A DNA stretch of 64,000 bases. It comes from Bostrychus sinensis. Taxonomy: Eukaryota > Chordata > Actinopteri > Gobiiformes > Eleotridae. A program made the translations under genes and the position numbers. The stretch's first letter is position 1. Each line of letters opens with the position of its first letter. Shown here in pieces: positions 1 to 10,190 of the stretch. The notes beneath the pieces were generated by a model that saw only the letters and a program-made list of their open reading frames with translations, was not told the DNA's origin and did not search any database. The DNA lies in assembly GCA_020698575.1 (NCBI GenBank), contig CM036243.1, forward strand, positions 31,321,403 to 31,385,402, read 5' to 3'.

Positions 1-304
1 GGCGAGATAGGTCCGGGAGATCCGGGCTGCAGCAGGGACCTCATCCAGACAGGTGAGTGGGTTGAGGTAGATCCGGGAAATCCTTAGAGGTGAGGTTGAG
101 GGCACACAGGTCGGTACAGGAGCACAGATGGGGTCAGCTATCCAATCATCACTGGGACATCTGCCAGCAGCCAGGCATCTGAAACAGTCCCCACTCCCCA
201 GAGGGGAGCGGGAGAGAGGGACATTTGGGCTATTTCATTTCATGTTGGGCTACTAAAATCTCAAGAGTGTCTGCCTGATCAGGTATTTTACAGTTTCACG
301 AGCC
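1..304. other. Unassigned non-coding sequence
   Basis: I see no convincing exon, RNA gene or repeat structure here. The stretch is moderately GC-rich up to about position 220 and then AT-rich. Confidence 0.4.
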
Positions 305-480
305 CTGGTTACACCCCAAAAACAACTATAGATTTTAATTGTCCTGGACACAGTTACTGCATAGTCTGTCCATCCTGGCAGTGGATTCTTGTACAATCTC
401 TGTCTGTTTGTTTGTTGATTTCTGTAAAGCCCTCAAGGCAATAACAGTTGTGACATAGGCCTATATACATTAAAATGTCT
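305..480 (+). repeat. Interspersed teleost repeat fragment
   Basis: It shares blocks with 15692-15873 (a 'tgtcctggacacagtta' block, then 'aggcaa..ttgttgtgat'-type sequence) and more loosely with 54110-54290 and 54998-55365. All follow the same order of blocks ending in an 'agccctttgaggcaa'-like motif, so they appear to be one dispersed family. The class is uncertain. Confidence 0.5.
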
Positions 481-596
481 TATTCTTTTTTTTTTTTTAA
501 ATAAACTTTATTAAAAAATATTACACATTTACAAATAAATAATCAAGGTCAGACCACGCAATTAAAATTCTACATTCTACATTAAATGTCCTATTC

Positions 597-839
597 CAGC
601 CTTTCCCAAAGTCATTGCATCGCGCCTCCCTTAAAAAGGTCAGACAATCCTGCGTGGACCCCCAACAATGACACAAAATAGCTTAATAAAGTGATACTTT
701 TAAATAAATACACTGTAATTAATTTTAAACTCAGTTTATTTTTATGTACTTAATGTAGACTTCTAAACCTCTAGCGGCCCTCCTGCAGTACCTTCGCAAT
801 GCACCATTGGCCACTGGACCTCACTTTGGGGAACCACTG
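597..839. mobile_element. hAT-like MITE, degenerate
   Basis: The ends are imperfect inverted repeats (CAGCCTTTCCCAAAGT against the reverse complement of ACTTTGGGGAACCACTG). They are flanked by 8-bp direct repeats tcctattc (589-596) and tcctgttc (840-847) with one mismatch. An 8-bp target duplication and CAG...CTG ends are typical of hAT elements. No transposase is present. The duplicated copy is at 16735-17054. Confidence 0.6.
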
Positions 840-1398
840 TCCTGTTCCTTTTTTTGGGATATGGTGTGTAGCTAACTGACTGCACAAATTCAGATGGATG
901 CAACTCATCTGCAGAAATACACAAATTCAGATGGGTGTAACTCTGGGTGACTGTGCTCTTTGACTTAAGTGCTCTTAACTTGACACGCGAATAAATGTTT
1001 CTGGTAAGATACACCCCTCTAATAGCCTAACCAGGATGTGAGCTATAAATAATCTAGGTCATTAAAATTTTTATTAAATTCTTTAAATATAAATATATAT
1101 AAATATTCTTAAATACAGATCTACTATCAATTAAAGAATACAATTGGTGTAATAATAGATAAATACACAGACAAACCTGTTTTCAACTATGATTGTCTCT
1201 TTGTGTTCTCATCTCATTGGGAGTACATTCAGGACACGTATGCCCTTGACGTAAGTACAGGCGGTGCCACTTTGGGACAGGTGACCAAGCAGTATTTAAC
1301 AACAAGTTCCTGGTGTTTGCATGGCACTCACTCTTGGCACTGCCGAATTGCAAGGGCAGTTTATCAAGAGCAGAAGCTATGGCCAGTACCAGCGACAG

Positions 1399-1401
<3 letters not shown>

Positions 1402-1459
<58 letters not shown>
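1402..1459 (+). repeat. (ATT)n microsatellite
   Basis: About 19 perfect ATT triplets. The matching positions in the duplicates also hold ATT/TTA runs (16256-16282 and 35605-35661), at different lengths. Confidence 0.95.
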
Positions 1460-1663
1460 GTGTGTGTGTAGAAGTAGTAGTTGATAAATAAAAAAAACAT
1501 TTAAAATTATTTTTTAATTTAACTATTATTTTTTTTCTCAAACAATGTACACTTTGTTTTTTATCGCCGTTGATTACTTTCTTTATTTTAAACTATAAAT
1601 CAAGCGTGCTTAGTCCAAAGTGGTGCACTTTGTTGGGGTTCATCTGTTTATATTTGTCAGCAG

Positions 1664-1760
1664 TGCCAGCCGTGCCAGAGAGGACTTCCTGCATGACCCT
1701 GACTATTTTATGGCCTTAGCTCTCCTGACCTCTAAGAGAAGCACGGACGATATCTCTCAG
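1664..1760 (+). CDS. Copy A exon a: domain 1 first helix
   Basis: Acceptor tgtcagcag, donor CAG|gtatta. It begins with the third base of a codon and encodes HDPDYFMALALLTSKRSTDD, the first helix of a dCMP-deaminase fold. Confidence 0.75.
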
Positions 1761-1906
1761 GTATTACTCTGCTGTATGTGGACGTCTACAGACAGATAAG
1801 ATGAAACATACAACTCACTACAGGATAAACACAATATATCTCTGTATGATATCTAAAACCAAACAAAATTGACATTTGAGAGAATAAAATGTTGATCCCT
1901 GTGCAG

Positions 1907-2003
1907 GTGGGCGCCTGTATAGTGAACCAGGACAATGAGGTCATTGGGGTTGGCTACAACCAGATGTCCAAGGGCTGGACAGCTGAAAATAAGCGTTTCT
2001 ATG
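1907..2003 (+). CDS. Copy A exon b: domain 1 VGACIV strand
   Basis: Acceptor ctgtgcag, donor ATG|gtgaga. It encodes VGACIVNQDNEVIGVGYNQM. It is 39 bases shorter than the copy B exon (97 against 136), an in-frame loss of 13 codons just before the zinc-site exon. Confidence 0.8.
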
Positions 2004-2166
2004 GTGAGATAAAGCATAAAATACATGTTCAGACAGCCTGTGTCGTATTTTTTTTTTTTTATTTGGCCCTAAGCAATCTTTTAAGAAAAATGCTTAACTT
2101 GTAGTATTTTGTAAAGAATAATGTGATTTTAATAGATGTGAATGTTCCATGTGTACTGCCTCACAG

Positions 2167-2277
2167 AGAGCCATGCAGAGATCAGTGCCATCATGAACTG
2201 CGCTGATGTTAAAGACTGTACGATGTATGTGACTGAGCATCCCTGCAACGAATGCACCAAGCTGATCGTCCAGGCAG
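2167..2277 (+). CDS. Copy A exon c: domain 1 zinc site
   Basis: It encodes ESHAEISAIMN and TEHPCNECTKLIVQAG. His and Glu codons are at 2172-2180 and the two Cys codons at 2244-2246 and 2253-2255, all in one frame. The HAE...PCxxC site is therefore intact. Confidence 0.85.
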
Positions 2278-2657
2278 GTCAGTGAAGTCTTTGTACTGAA
2301 CTCAGGCTGTAGCAAACCATTTTTTTTTTTTTATAATTTATTATAATTATAATTAATTATTTTTCCAATTATTGGTGGTGGTTTAATAAAAGACAGCTGG
2401 TTTAAAACTCGTTTTATAGTCCTCGTTCAAAAGTTTTACTAATATATAAACAGGAGTGTGGCTAGGGTCGTACCATTTGTTTACTTATAGTTAATACCAT
2501 GGTTAATATAACTATACTCCAGATTAATCAAGCATTAAAATTTGTTGAAAATATTTTTTTGTTGACCCTCTGAGTGAACCAAACCAAGCTACTATGTTAA
2601 ATGTTAAGTGAAATATTACTAGTATTTACTTCACTGCATCCTGTCACTGTATTCCAG

Positions 2658-2757
2658 GTATGAAGTCTGTTGTCTACCTGCGCGTTGACAACGACGCAAA
2701 AAGAAACAAGGCCATAGCTTCTGAGAAAATGCTCAAAGAAGCGGAGATCTGTCGCGA
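2658..2757 (+). CDS. Copy A exon d: domain 1 C-terminal part
   Basis: Acceptor attccag, donor GA|gtaagt. It encodes MKSVVYLRVDNDAK and a following helix, matching the strand and helix after the zinc site in DCTD. Confidence 0.75.
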
Positions 2758-3227
2758 GTAAGTCTCATTTGCATTTTTTCTTTATGAATGTTGTATATTT
2801 ACAAACTAACAGAGAAACAATCCCGAGGTTGTAGGATGGTGAATAAGAATCATCAGTGTAGAACAATAATATGTATTTTATACAGAATACATTTAGGATT
2901 AATGAGCACTGTCACAGTAAAGTCCAGCCATTTTCTCAGTAAAAGTCATACGTTATAACTTTGTTTGTATAGAATAGGAAAAGAAATTGTCTGGCAGGCC
3001 AGGCTAGTGTTTTTAGTTTGTACCAAAACAATTCATCTGCAGTCCATACCTTCCATCGTCCCCTGGATAAGTCTGAAACTATGCCCAATGCCTTTGTCTA
3101 AACCTAATAGATCACTGAGACAATGCCTGAGAATCTCCACAGACAGAAGATAAATCCTCCATACAGCATCTTTAATGTGTTTTTATATCTGTTGTACAAA
3201 GAAGTTTGATTTGTCTGATTCACACAG

Positions 3228-3356
3228 GTCTTTTTACGTGTACCAGCCCCAGAGGGAGGACATTTACATTGAATTTAAAAAAGACAACACCAAACCAGCC
3301 AACCAAAGTGAAGAAGACAAGAAGAAGAAGGCTGAAAAGAGCAAAATACACAACAG
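3228..3356 (+). CDS. Copy A exon e: end of domain 1 and Lys-rich linker
   Basis: Acceptor cacacag, donor ACAG|gtagca. It encodes SFYVYQPQREDIYIEFKKD and then a highly charged Lys/Glu linker. Splicing to the next exon keeps the frame (Asn-Ser-Gly), which joins the two domains. Confidence 0.75.
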
Positions 3357-3652
3357 GTAGCAGAAGTATTTAAAATGAACAGTACATACTTTAAATGGTA
3401 GTGCTAAGCCTACTGTGGACCAGGTTAAACTTCCTGTATACATTTCCATAGTGAATGAGCCTATCTCATGTTACGCCTGTTTCCTGGAACAGAATTTTCC
3501 ACAAGCTACACAATAAATGAATTAAAGAGAAATTGTAGGGAGCATTTTATAAATCTGATCTTTTGCTTTATTTTTACAATTTCAGAGTGTACTGCTTATA
3601 TAACAAACATTGTGGACTTATACAGTATTTATTTGTTCATATTTGTCTGCAG

Positions 3653-3728
3653 TGGCATCTCTGACTCTGACTATTTCATGGCTGTAGCCGTCCTGACAGC
3701 CATGAGAAGCAAGGATCCCAACACACAG
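3653..3728 (+). CDS. Copy A exon f: domain 2 first helix
   Basis: Acceptor tctgcag, donor CAG|gtgcca. It encodes SDSDYFMAVAVLTAMRSKDP, very close to the start of canonical DCTD. Confidence 0.8.
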
Positions 3729-4052
3729 GTGCCATACTTTTTACTTTTTTAAAGTTTTTTCTTGCCATTTGGGGTTTTCCTCCTGGATCCCCACAGCAAA
3801 TCATCTGCCTCCTGGTTTGAAGTAATTTGCGTATTCATTGGCAGCAGACTGATGCAACCCTTTTGATTTCTCTGGGCTTGGAGCCTAGCACAAAGCACAA
3901 ACTAATTGCTTATTAATATGGAGCTGAACAGACAAGATGCCTTGTATAATTCACTTCAAACAAATTTCTGGCTGAAACAATTCTGTACAAAATAAATGTA
4001 AATAAACACAATTTAAATTAAAGAGGAAGATAATGTTGATCCCTGTGTGCAG

Positions 4053-4185
4053 GTGGGCGCCTGTATAGTGAAGCAGAACAAGGTGATTGCAGTTGGCTAC
4101 AACCAGATGCCCAAAGGCAAAGATGACAAGTTTACCTGGGCTCGTGGGAACGAGGTTGTAGATAAAGATAATAAGTATTTGTACG
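4053..4185 (+). CDS. Copy A exon g: domain 2 VGACIV strand
   Basis: It encodes VGACIVKQNKVIAVGYNQMP and a loop of about 24 residues before the zinc-site exon. It is 133 bases, as in copy B. Confidence 0.8.
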
Positions 4186-4326
4186 GTAAGATTAAGTATA
4201 AATACATGTTATCTCTAATGGTCAAATTAGAGACGACATGTACTGTACTCTTTCTACAAGTATGAGTATTTGAGGAAAATTTTAATTACCTTAAAGCAAA
4301 TATTTTTCATCAAAACTGTCCCACAG

Positions 4327-4438
4327 TGTGCCATGCAGAGCTCAATGCCATTGTGAGCAGCGCTGATGTGAAAGACGGTAAAATATACTGTCACTCTGTT
4401 TCCCTGCGAAGACTGCGCCAAACTGATCATCCAGGCAG
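4327..4438 (+). pseudogene. Copy A exon h: domain 2 zinc site, +1 frameshift
   Basis: VCHAE reads in frame, with the His codon at 4332-4334. PCEDC at 4402-4416 lies one base out of frame, because 'atatactgtcac' here replaces 'atatatgtcac' in copy B. The exon is 112 bases; 111 keeps the frame. Confidence 0.8.
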
Positions 4439-4756
4439 GTGGGTGATTTTTAAGTCTTTGTACCAAAAAAAATAAACCTTTACCACAGTTGGTCTCTGAC
4501 TGTGTTTCACCACTTTCACAAGGGCATGTTCTGGACCATAATTTTTCAAACTGCAGCGTGCTGACAAGTTTAAAACATTGTACAGATACATTTAAAAAAT
4601 CATTAAGTTATTCTTGTTGTAATGAAAGAATAAATAAAAGAGAGTAACTGGAGATATTTATAGATATTTATTTTGTTTAAGTATGAGCTAAAAGCATACT
4701 GAAATCAGACAAACTGTTACTGATCTTTATTTTACTGCTGCTTTCTGTTTTTCTAG

Positions 4757-4854
4757 GTATCAAGTCCTGTTGTCTATCTGTCTGACATATACTCTGACAC
4801 ACCAGGGACAAAAGCTGCCAGGGCAATGCTTGAAGCAGAAACCATTGCCCTCGA
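4757..4854 (+). pseudogene. Copy A exon i: second +1 frameshift
   Basis: 'aagtcctgttgtc' replaces 'aagtctgttgtc' of copy B, giving 98 rather than 97 bases. After the shift upstream, the reading frame does not return to the family sequence. Confidence 0.7.
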
Positions 4855-5289
4855 GTAAGTCTCACCACTCTTTATTTTGTTGGAATCAAACTACATTTAA
4901 TCAACAATTTTTTAGTTTGTACCAAAACAATGCATCTGCGGGTCGTTCTTTCCATTGTCCCCTTGATAAGTTCAAAATAATGTCCAATACGTGCAAAATC
5001 CAAGGGCCAACAGTCCCACCTATAGGCACTGAACACACGTACAGTCTGAATTCAAAAGAAGAATTGAAGTATTTTGTATTCAAAGCCATGATGATTATAC
5101 AATATATATTACAAAATCTATTGCACATAACAACTGAACTTTAGAAACAACAGCAACACTTTGAAGACGTTCATTTTATGGATCCGGGTGCTTACTATGA
5201 GTAAAATAGTAAGTAATGGCCCGCAGGCCACACTCTAGACATGTCTGGACAATGTTTTTTAACTCTGAGTTTTTTTCTGATTCACACAG

Positions 5290-5347
5290 GCCTTTTTACG
5301 CCGAGGGTGAACCCCAGAAGGAAAACATTGTTATTATATTTCAATAA
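5290..5347 (+). CDS. Copy A last coding exon
   Basis: Acceptor cacacag. In the ancestral frame it encodes PFYAEGEPQKENIVIIFQ and then TAA. It matches the copy B terminal exon at 41709-41799 but stops 11 codons earlier. Confidence 0.6.
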
Positions 5348-5435
5348 GGCCTGGAGCAAAATGTGGGGAACAACAAAGAATGACAGGATGAAGCATAAGT
5401 TTGACAAAGAATAGATGTGATGCTTCTTTGTTTTC

Positions 5436-5441
5436 AATAAA
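5436..5441 (+). terminator. Poly(A) signal AATAAA, copy A
   Basis: It lies 89 bases after the stop. The same hexamer is conserved in copy B at 41839-41844. Confidence 0.7.
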
Positions 5442-5755
5442 TTTGAGTTTTATTCATCTGGATATCTCTCTTTTGTGTCAAATTGGAATTTGAAACAGAC
5501 ATTAGTTTATACGATACATTTTTGCATACAGTAGCCTATATAAAATGTGTAGAAAGTTAGTTTGAAGGGAAATGAATCACACCTGAATACGATACATTCC
5601 TATTGGCTGTCGGTCTGCACAGCTCATCAACTCTGGGATTATTCATGAGATGGACATAATTACAGGATCAGTCAAATGTTGAACTTGCAGCTAGCCCTAT
5701 ATGGGGGTGTTTTGTATTAATACTGTATTTGGTTAATTTTCCCAAATACTTCTTT

Positions 5756-7839
5756 AGGTGTCAAGTATGTCAGAAGAATACACTTTAACTTTTGCCTCAT
5801 CAGTAATAAATTAAGTATCTTTGATGGAATTTAAATGGATTGTGAGCTTACATACAGCTTATTTACTATTACTGCACTTTTATGCCATATGAGTTGGTGT
5901 TGCAATTAGATTTAAAAAATATTATATACATATACGGTCACTAGCTGCTGTTTCATCCAATCACCAACAATTCACTGGGTCAGGATGGTTTTGTGGTGGT
6001 CCTAAGCGGCCCCAGAAAGTGCTCCAAACTGTGTTACTTTTCAAGTCTGGGACCGCTTTGGAAAAGGTGGAGCTATGCACTGCTGTGAATTGATTGGACG
6101 AGAGAGAATCCCCACAGAAATAAAAGGGAAAATGTTATTTTTAATCAAACATGTACATGTCTTTGTGATAAACAGTCGTATTCAAAGAGAGGACAGTGAC
6201 TTTTTATAAAAAATAAAACTATATTAGCAACAGCTGTTTCCAGTTTAGCATCAGAATCAGAACATTTTATTTATAGTTTAGATTGGATTAAACACTAATA
6301 AACTCATGTTGTTATATGGTCAGTTGTTTAAATGTGTTAAAGTGGAGCAGAAAAGCTGGCGCTAAACCTTTCTGTTTCTCCAGCCTCACACAGACACACT
6401 CCAGGATTTATGTTTGTCTTTCAATTAAACATTGGTACCGCCTTTATGTTTTAAAAGTCACCTTCAAACTGTTTTTCACCTCATTTATTAACACAGCTTT
6501 TGTTGCTGTTGTGTGATGTCAGTGTTTACATAACAGAGAGGGTTGCCTGTACCAAACTGTCCCGTACTGACACCACCCTTGCCATACCGTTCTGTGAAAA
6601 AGTGCCTAATGACTGAATGTAAGCTCTAAAGTTTGTTTAGGAAAAAATTAAAAAATAAAATTAAGTAGAGACTTTAAATGTTTAAGTAAAAGTGTATGGT
6701 AACCTCTGGATGTGGAAAGCTCAAAGTGTTTCTCAAAGTTTGTTCCTTTAAAATTTAGTACCTGTATTTAGACCTGTATTTAGAAGTGTGTTATTGTCCT
6801 ATTAAATTATTATGTACACTGAAATTGAAGACCCAGTGCATGTCTTATCTGTAACCAGGGCGGAGTGTGTGAATAACAAAAAAAAAGGTACATAATATAA
6901 AATGTAATATATAATATATAATTTATAACATATAATATACTAGAAATAGCGGGGTCTGGGGGTCCTCGCCCAGACCTGCCTACCTACCTAACCTACCTAT
7001 TGTACAAGTAAGATGTGTAAAAAAGTAAAGTGATGCTTTATAGACTATACTTTTAGAGAATAAAAAGAGAATTCACAAGAGTCTTACATACAGTAGCAGC
7101 AAATGACACAGGGCCAGAGCTGCCAGAGCCCAGGGCTCAAAGAATCAGGGGTCATACAGTAAAATTACAGTGTTATAAATATTTGAGGTTAAATGCACAA
7201 GTTTCTGTATGTTGCATGACGACAGTGACTTGTCCCATTCTTCAACACATGTATTGAAATTATACTTCAAAAACTTCAAGTCCATTACTCCTTCAGTGGT
7301 CAACCAAAACAAACATCTCATCTGCTCAACAAATTAGAAATAACACTGTCTGAGCAATATTTATTATGGGCCTACAATATTAAAACTAGAATGTAGCCAC
7401 TTAGTCTGTGTATATTATATATTTAAAATACTGACTCTCATGTCCCTTTAAACTTAAATCCTCACAGAGAGAAGCAACAGTAAGTGATGCCAGCCTTACC
7501 TTTAGGAGACACATTTACACAGACTGTGATATAACCAGCCCTGTTCCTCTGCAGGAGCTTTAGCTGCTGTTAGCTTTAGCTCAGCTTTTACACTCACACT
7601 GTTAACCTGACAGAAAACAACAAGGAGTGCTTTTAAGGTTTAAAGTAAAAATAGGTTTAAAATTGGTTTAAAGTAAATTTCTTTGGTATTTTCATATCTG
7701 TCATGTCATGGTCTGTTTACAGTCTGTCTCACATGAATCAAGCCAAGGGCTCAAAGCGCTTTACTCCCGCAAAAAAGAAAAGTTGCTTACAGTAACAAAT
7801 TAACATCTCAAGTGATGGAAATTTTAAATGAATGTGCCT
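5756..7839. other. Intergenic, no gene seen
   Basis: AT-rich sequence with short AT runs (about 6890-6945). I found no exon, RNA gene or clear inverted-repeat element. Confidence 0.5.
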
Positions 7840-7850
7840 AATGTCCAGGT

Positions 7851-8488
7851 CCATCCATCCATCTTCTTCCGCTTATCCGGGACCGGGTCGCGGAGGCAGC
7901 AGTCTAAGCAAAGATGCCCAGACTTCCCTCTCCACAGACACTTCCTCCAGCTCTACCGGGGGGACCCCAAGGCGTTCCCAGGCCAGCCGAGAGACATAGT
8001 CCCTCCAGCGTGTCCTGGGTCTTCCCCGGGGCCTCCGCCCAGTGGGACATGCCCGGAACACCTCCCCAAGGAGGCGACCTGGAGGCATCCGGAACAGATG
8101 CCCGAGCCACCTCAACTGACTCCTCTCGATGTGGAGGAGCAGCGGCTCTACTCCGAGCTCCTCCCGTGTGACAGAGCTCCTCACCCTATCTCTAAGGGAG
8201 CGCCCAGCCACCCTGCGGAGGAAACTCATTTCGGCCGCTTGTATCCGGGATCTTGTCCTTTCGGTCATGACCCAAAGCTCATGACCCTAGGTGAGAGTAG
8301 GAACGTAGATCGACCGGTAAATCGAGAGCTTCGCCTTTCGACTCAGCTCCTTCTTTACCACAACAGACCGATACAACGACCGCATTACTGCAGACGCTGC
8401 ACCGATCCGCCTGTCGATCTCACGCTCCATCCTTCCCTCACTCGTGAACAAGACCCCAAGATACTTAAACTCCTCCACTTGAGGCAGG
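7851..8488 (-). mobile_element. Rex3-like LINE, 5'-truncated, with 11-bp target duplication
   Basis: Read on the minus strand it encodes the C-terminal part of the reverse transcriptase ORF (EEFKYLGVLFTSEGRMEREI ... RRPRGRPRTRWRDYVSRLAW). It ends in the 3' tail that reads (GATG)n on that strand. Perfect 11-bp direct repeats aatgtccaggt at 7840-7850 and 8489-8499 mark the insertion. The coding part is broken near 8269-8286, so it is dead. The 5' truncation fits target-primed reverse transcription that stopped early. Confidence 0.9.
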
Positions 8489-8689
8489 AATGTCCAGGTA
8501 ATATTGAATATTTCTACATATAGCTTTGCGTATTACCTTTAAACTTATAATTTGATGTACTACTGCTAAGGTTAATAAACGCTTCAATATTAGTAATAAT
8601 ACTTTGGTTTTATGTGATGTTTTTCTTCTTTCACTCTAAGGTCACTCTGCTCTTAGGTACATTGTGCATTCCTAAAAGTGCACAATAAT

Positions 8690-9258
8690 GAGTTGGTTAC
8701 AAAGTTGGTCACATTGACCAATAGAATTTAGTTTCAGGACTCCTCCTTCCTAGAAGAATATAAACCAGCTCTCTTACCAGTTCATTTCAGAATTGAGAAA
8801 GCCTCTTGGATAAGAGGTGAAACGTCTTCTACTTGAAAAATCTAATCCAGATGACTGCTTTTTAAACTTTTGTTGCGATGCATTTACCCTGGACGAGTGA
8901 GAGTCTTCACAGACAAAGTTAGGAGACTCAAGGTTACAGGTGGGGGCTCCCACAGCCCAGCCCGTTGCGTGGGACGCTCTCGAAGACAACGAAGATAAAG
9001 CACTGCAGAAATGCGGACTCTGTGGCCTGGTCGAGGCACGGGAGTTACTCGAAGAAAAACAAGATAACGCTATGCAGTGATCGTCATACATCGTCATACA
9101 TAATATAGAAACTGAGGACACTCCTCTCTTGAGCAGCGCGCTCACCCTGCTGCTGTAACCTTACCTGTGTGTTACTGAAATAAACCTTCTGACTTGATTA
9201 CACTTCTGAATCATTGTCCTCTTTGATGCTTACACCCAAAATGAACAAATCCTTACAG
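8690..9258 (+). mobile_element. LTR-like repeat fragment
   Basis: The 3' part carries an AATAAA hexamer followed by a 3' end in CTTACA. Its last 121 bases are repeated in reverse at 9636-9757. The segment also holds a 'gaggtgaaacgtcttc' motif seen in many fish repeats. I infer the end of an LTR from the layout; no coding region is present and the 5' limit is uncertain. Confidence 0.35.
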
Positions 9259-9635
9259 TAACAACACTGTTAAAACATTAAACACGTCTGATCTTTCTGT
9301 GGCAAAATGATCCTCGTATCAATCATCCTACTTATTAACTTTCTGATAAATCCAGCAGCAGTTTAGCAAACACATTCATAGCGTGAGTGTTGAAGAAGTG
9401 TGGACTGTCCCAATTCTCCTTCTTAACCTCCCTGCACCCTTGTGCACTCACGCACTTTCAGATAATGCGCACTTCAACAAAGTGTGTAGTGCGTACTGCG
9501 AGTATTGGGACAGGGCCTTCCGACTCCCTTAGCAACTATTTTTAAAAACTAGCAACTAGCAACAAATCTAGCTACATTCTGGGCGACCTCTAACAAGTTT
9601 TAAAAATCATCAGAAGCATTTCTCCACTTTTCCTG
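9259..9635. other. Spacer between inverted LTR-like ends
   Basis: No gene seen. It holds a tract rich in 'gcac/gtgc' motifs around 9425-9500 that may be part of another degenerate element. Confidence 0.35.
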
Positions 9636-9915
9636 CTGTAAGGATTTGTTCATTTTTGGGTGTAAGCATCAAAGAGGACGATGATTCAGAAGTGTAATCA
9701 AGTCAGAAGGCTTATTTCAGTATCACACAGGTAAGGTTACAGCAGCAGGGTGAGCGCAACCTTAGAGTCAGAAATAGTGCTAATCTAAGTAGGAGTTTGA
9801 GAAACAAAGATGACTAGAAATATAAGCTTGGGTCTAGATAAGGAGGTGCACACAGGCACAGGAGGCATGGTTGTCCTGAGAGTTATAAATTAGCACAGGT
9901 AGAAAGCCCATATGA
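9636..9915 (-). mobile_element. LTR-like fragment, inverted copy
   Basis: Positions 9636-9757 are the near-perfect reverse complement of 9138-9258. The rest resembles the upstream part of the same LTR, though this is not clear. It abuts the Rex3-like LINE. Confidence 0.35.
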
Positions 9916-10190
9916 TGACTAAAAAAAAGAGGCCAGTTACGTCGCCCGGTATGGCGCAGTCGGGGCCCCACCCTGGAGCCAGGCCTGGGGTTGGGGCTCG
10001 ATTGCGAGCACCTGGTGGCCGGGTCTTTTCCCACGGGACCAGCCCAAAAGGACGACGTGGGGCCATCCTCCCGTGGACCCACCACCCGCAGGAGGAACCG
10101 TAAGAGGCCGGTGCAAGGAGGATCGGGCAGTGGTCGAAGGCGGGGGCCTCGGCGTCCCGATCCCTGGACGCAGAAACTGGCTCTGGGGAC

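Larger units (their letters stand above)
1664..5347 (+). pseudogene. Tandem two-domain dCMP deaminase-like gene, copy A (second domain frameshifted)
   Basis: Ten exons with consistent phases encode two repeats of a zinc-dependent dCMP deaminase fold, which would convert dCMP to dUMP if active. Domain 1 has the DPDYFMALALL helix, VGACIV strand, ESHAE (His ligand and catalytic Glu) and HPCNEC (two Cys ligands). A Lys-rich linker follows. Domain 2 repeats the order with SDYFMAVAVL, SKDPNTQ, VGACIV and VCHAE. The domain-2 catalytic exon is 112 bases, where 111 keeps the frame, and the extra base lies before PCEDC. The next exon is 98 bases, where copy B has 97. These two +1 shifts do not restore the frame. 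The 5' start is not identified; upstream exons may exist. The closest relatives I recognise are vertebrate DCTD and, by two-domain layout, CDADC1. Domain 1 could still be expressed, so 'pseudogene' applies mainly to domain 2. Sequencing indels are an alternative. Confidence 0.7.
425..5755 (+). repeat. Segmental duplication unit A
   Basis: This block matches 16552-17401 plus 35333-about 42100, read in that order. It includes the upstream AT-rich sequence, the exons and introns of the deaminase-like gene and about 300 bases past its poly(A) signal. The uninterrupted junction near 1122-1132 marks where copy B carries the 18-kb satellite block. Introns differ between copies by several inserts, so the duplication is not very recent. 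Confidence 0.85.

Noticed and set aside
1203..1484. A first exon for the deaminase gene (open frame with WPVPATG, then poly-Ile)
   Set aside because: The poly-Ile is the ATT run. Copy C at 16055-16420 carries the same block with frame changes and no deaminase exons. No splice from it to 1664 can be argued from the sequence alone, so the 5' start was left open.
7828..8523. A 231-codon plus-strand open frame
   Set aside because: It is antisense to the Rex3-like reverse transcriptase fragment. The same applies to the 267-codon frame at 11903-12706 opposite the larger LINE.
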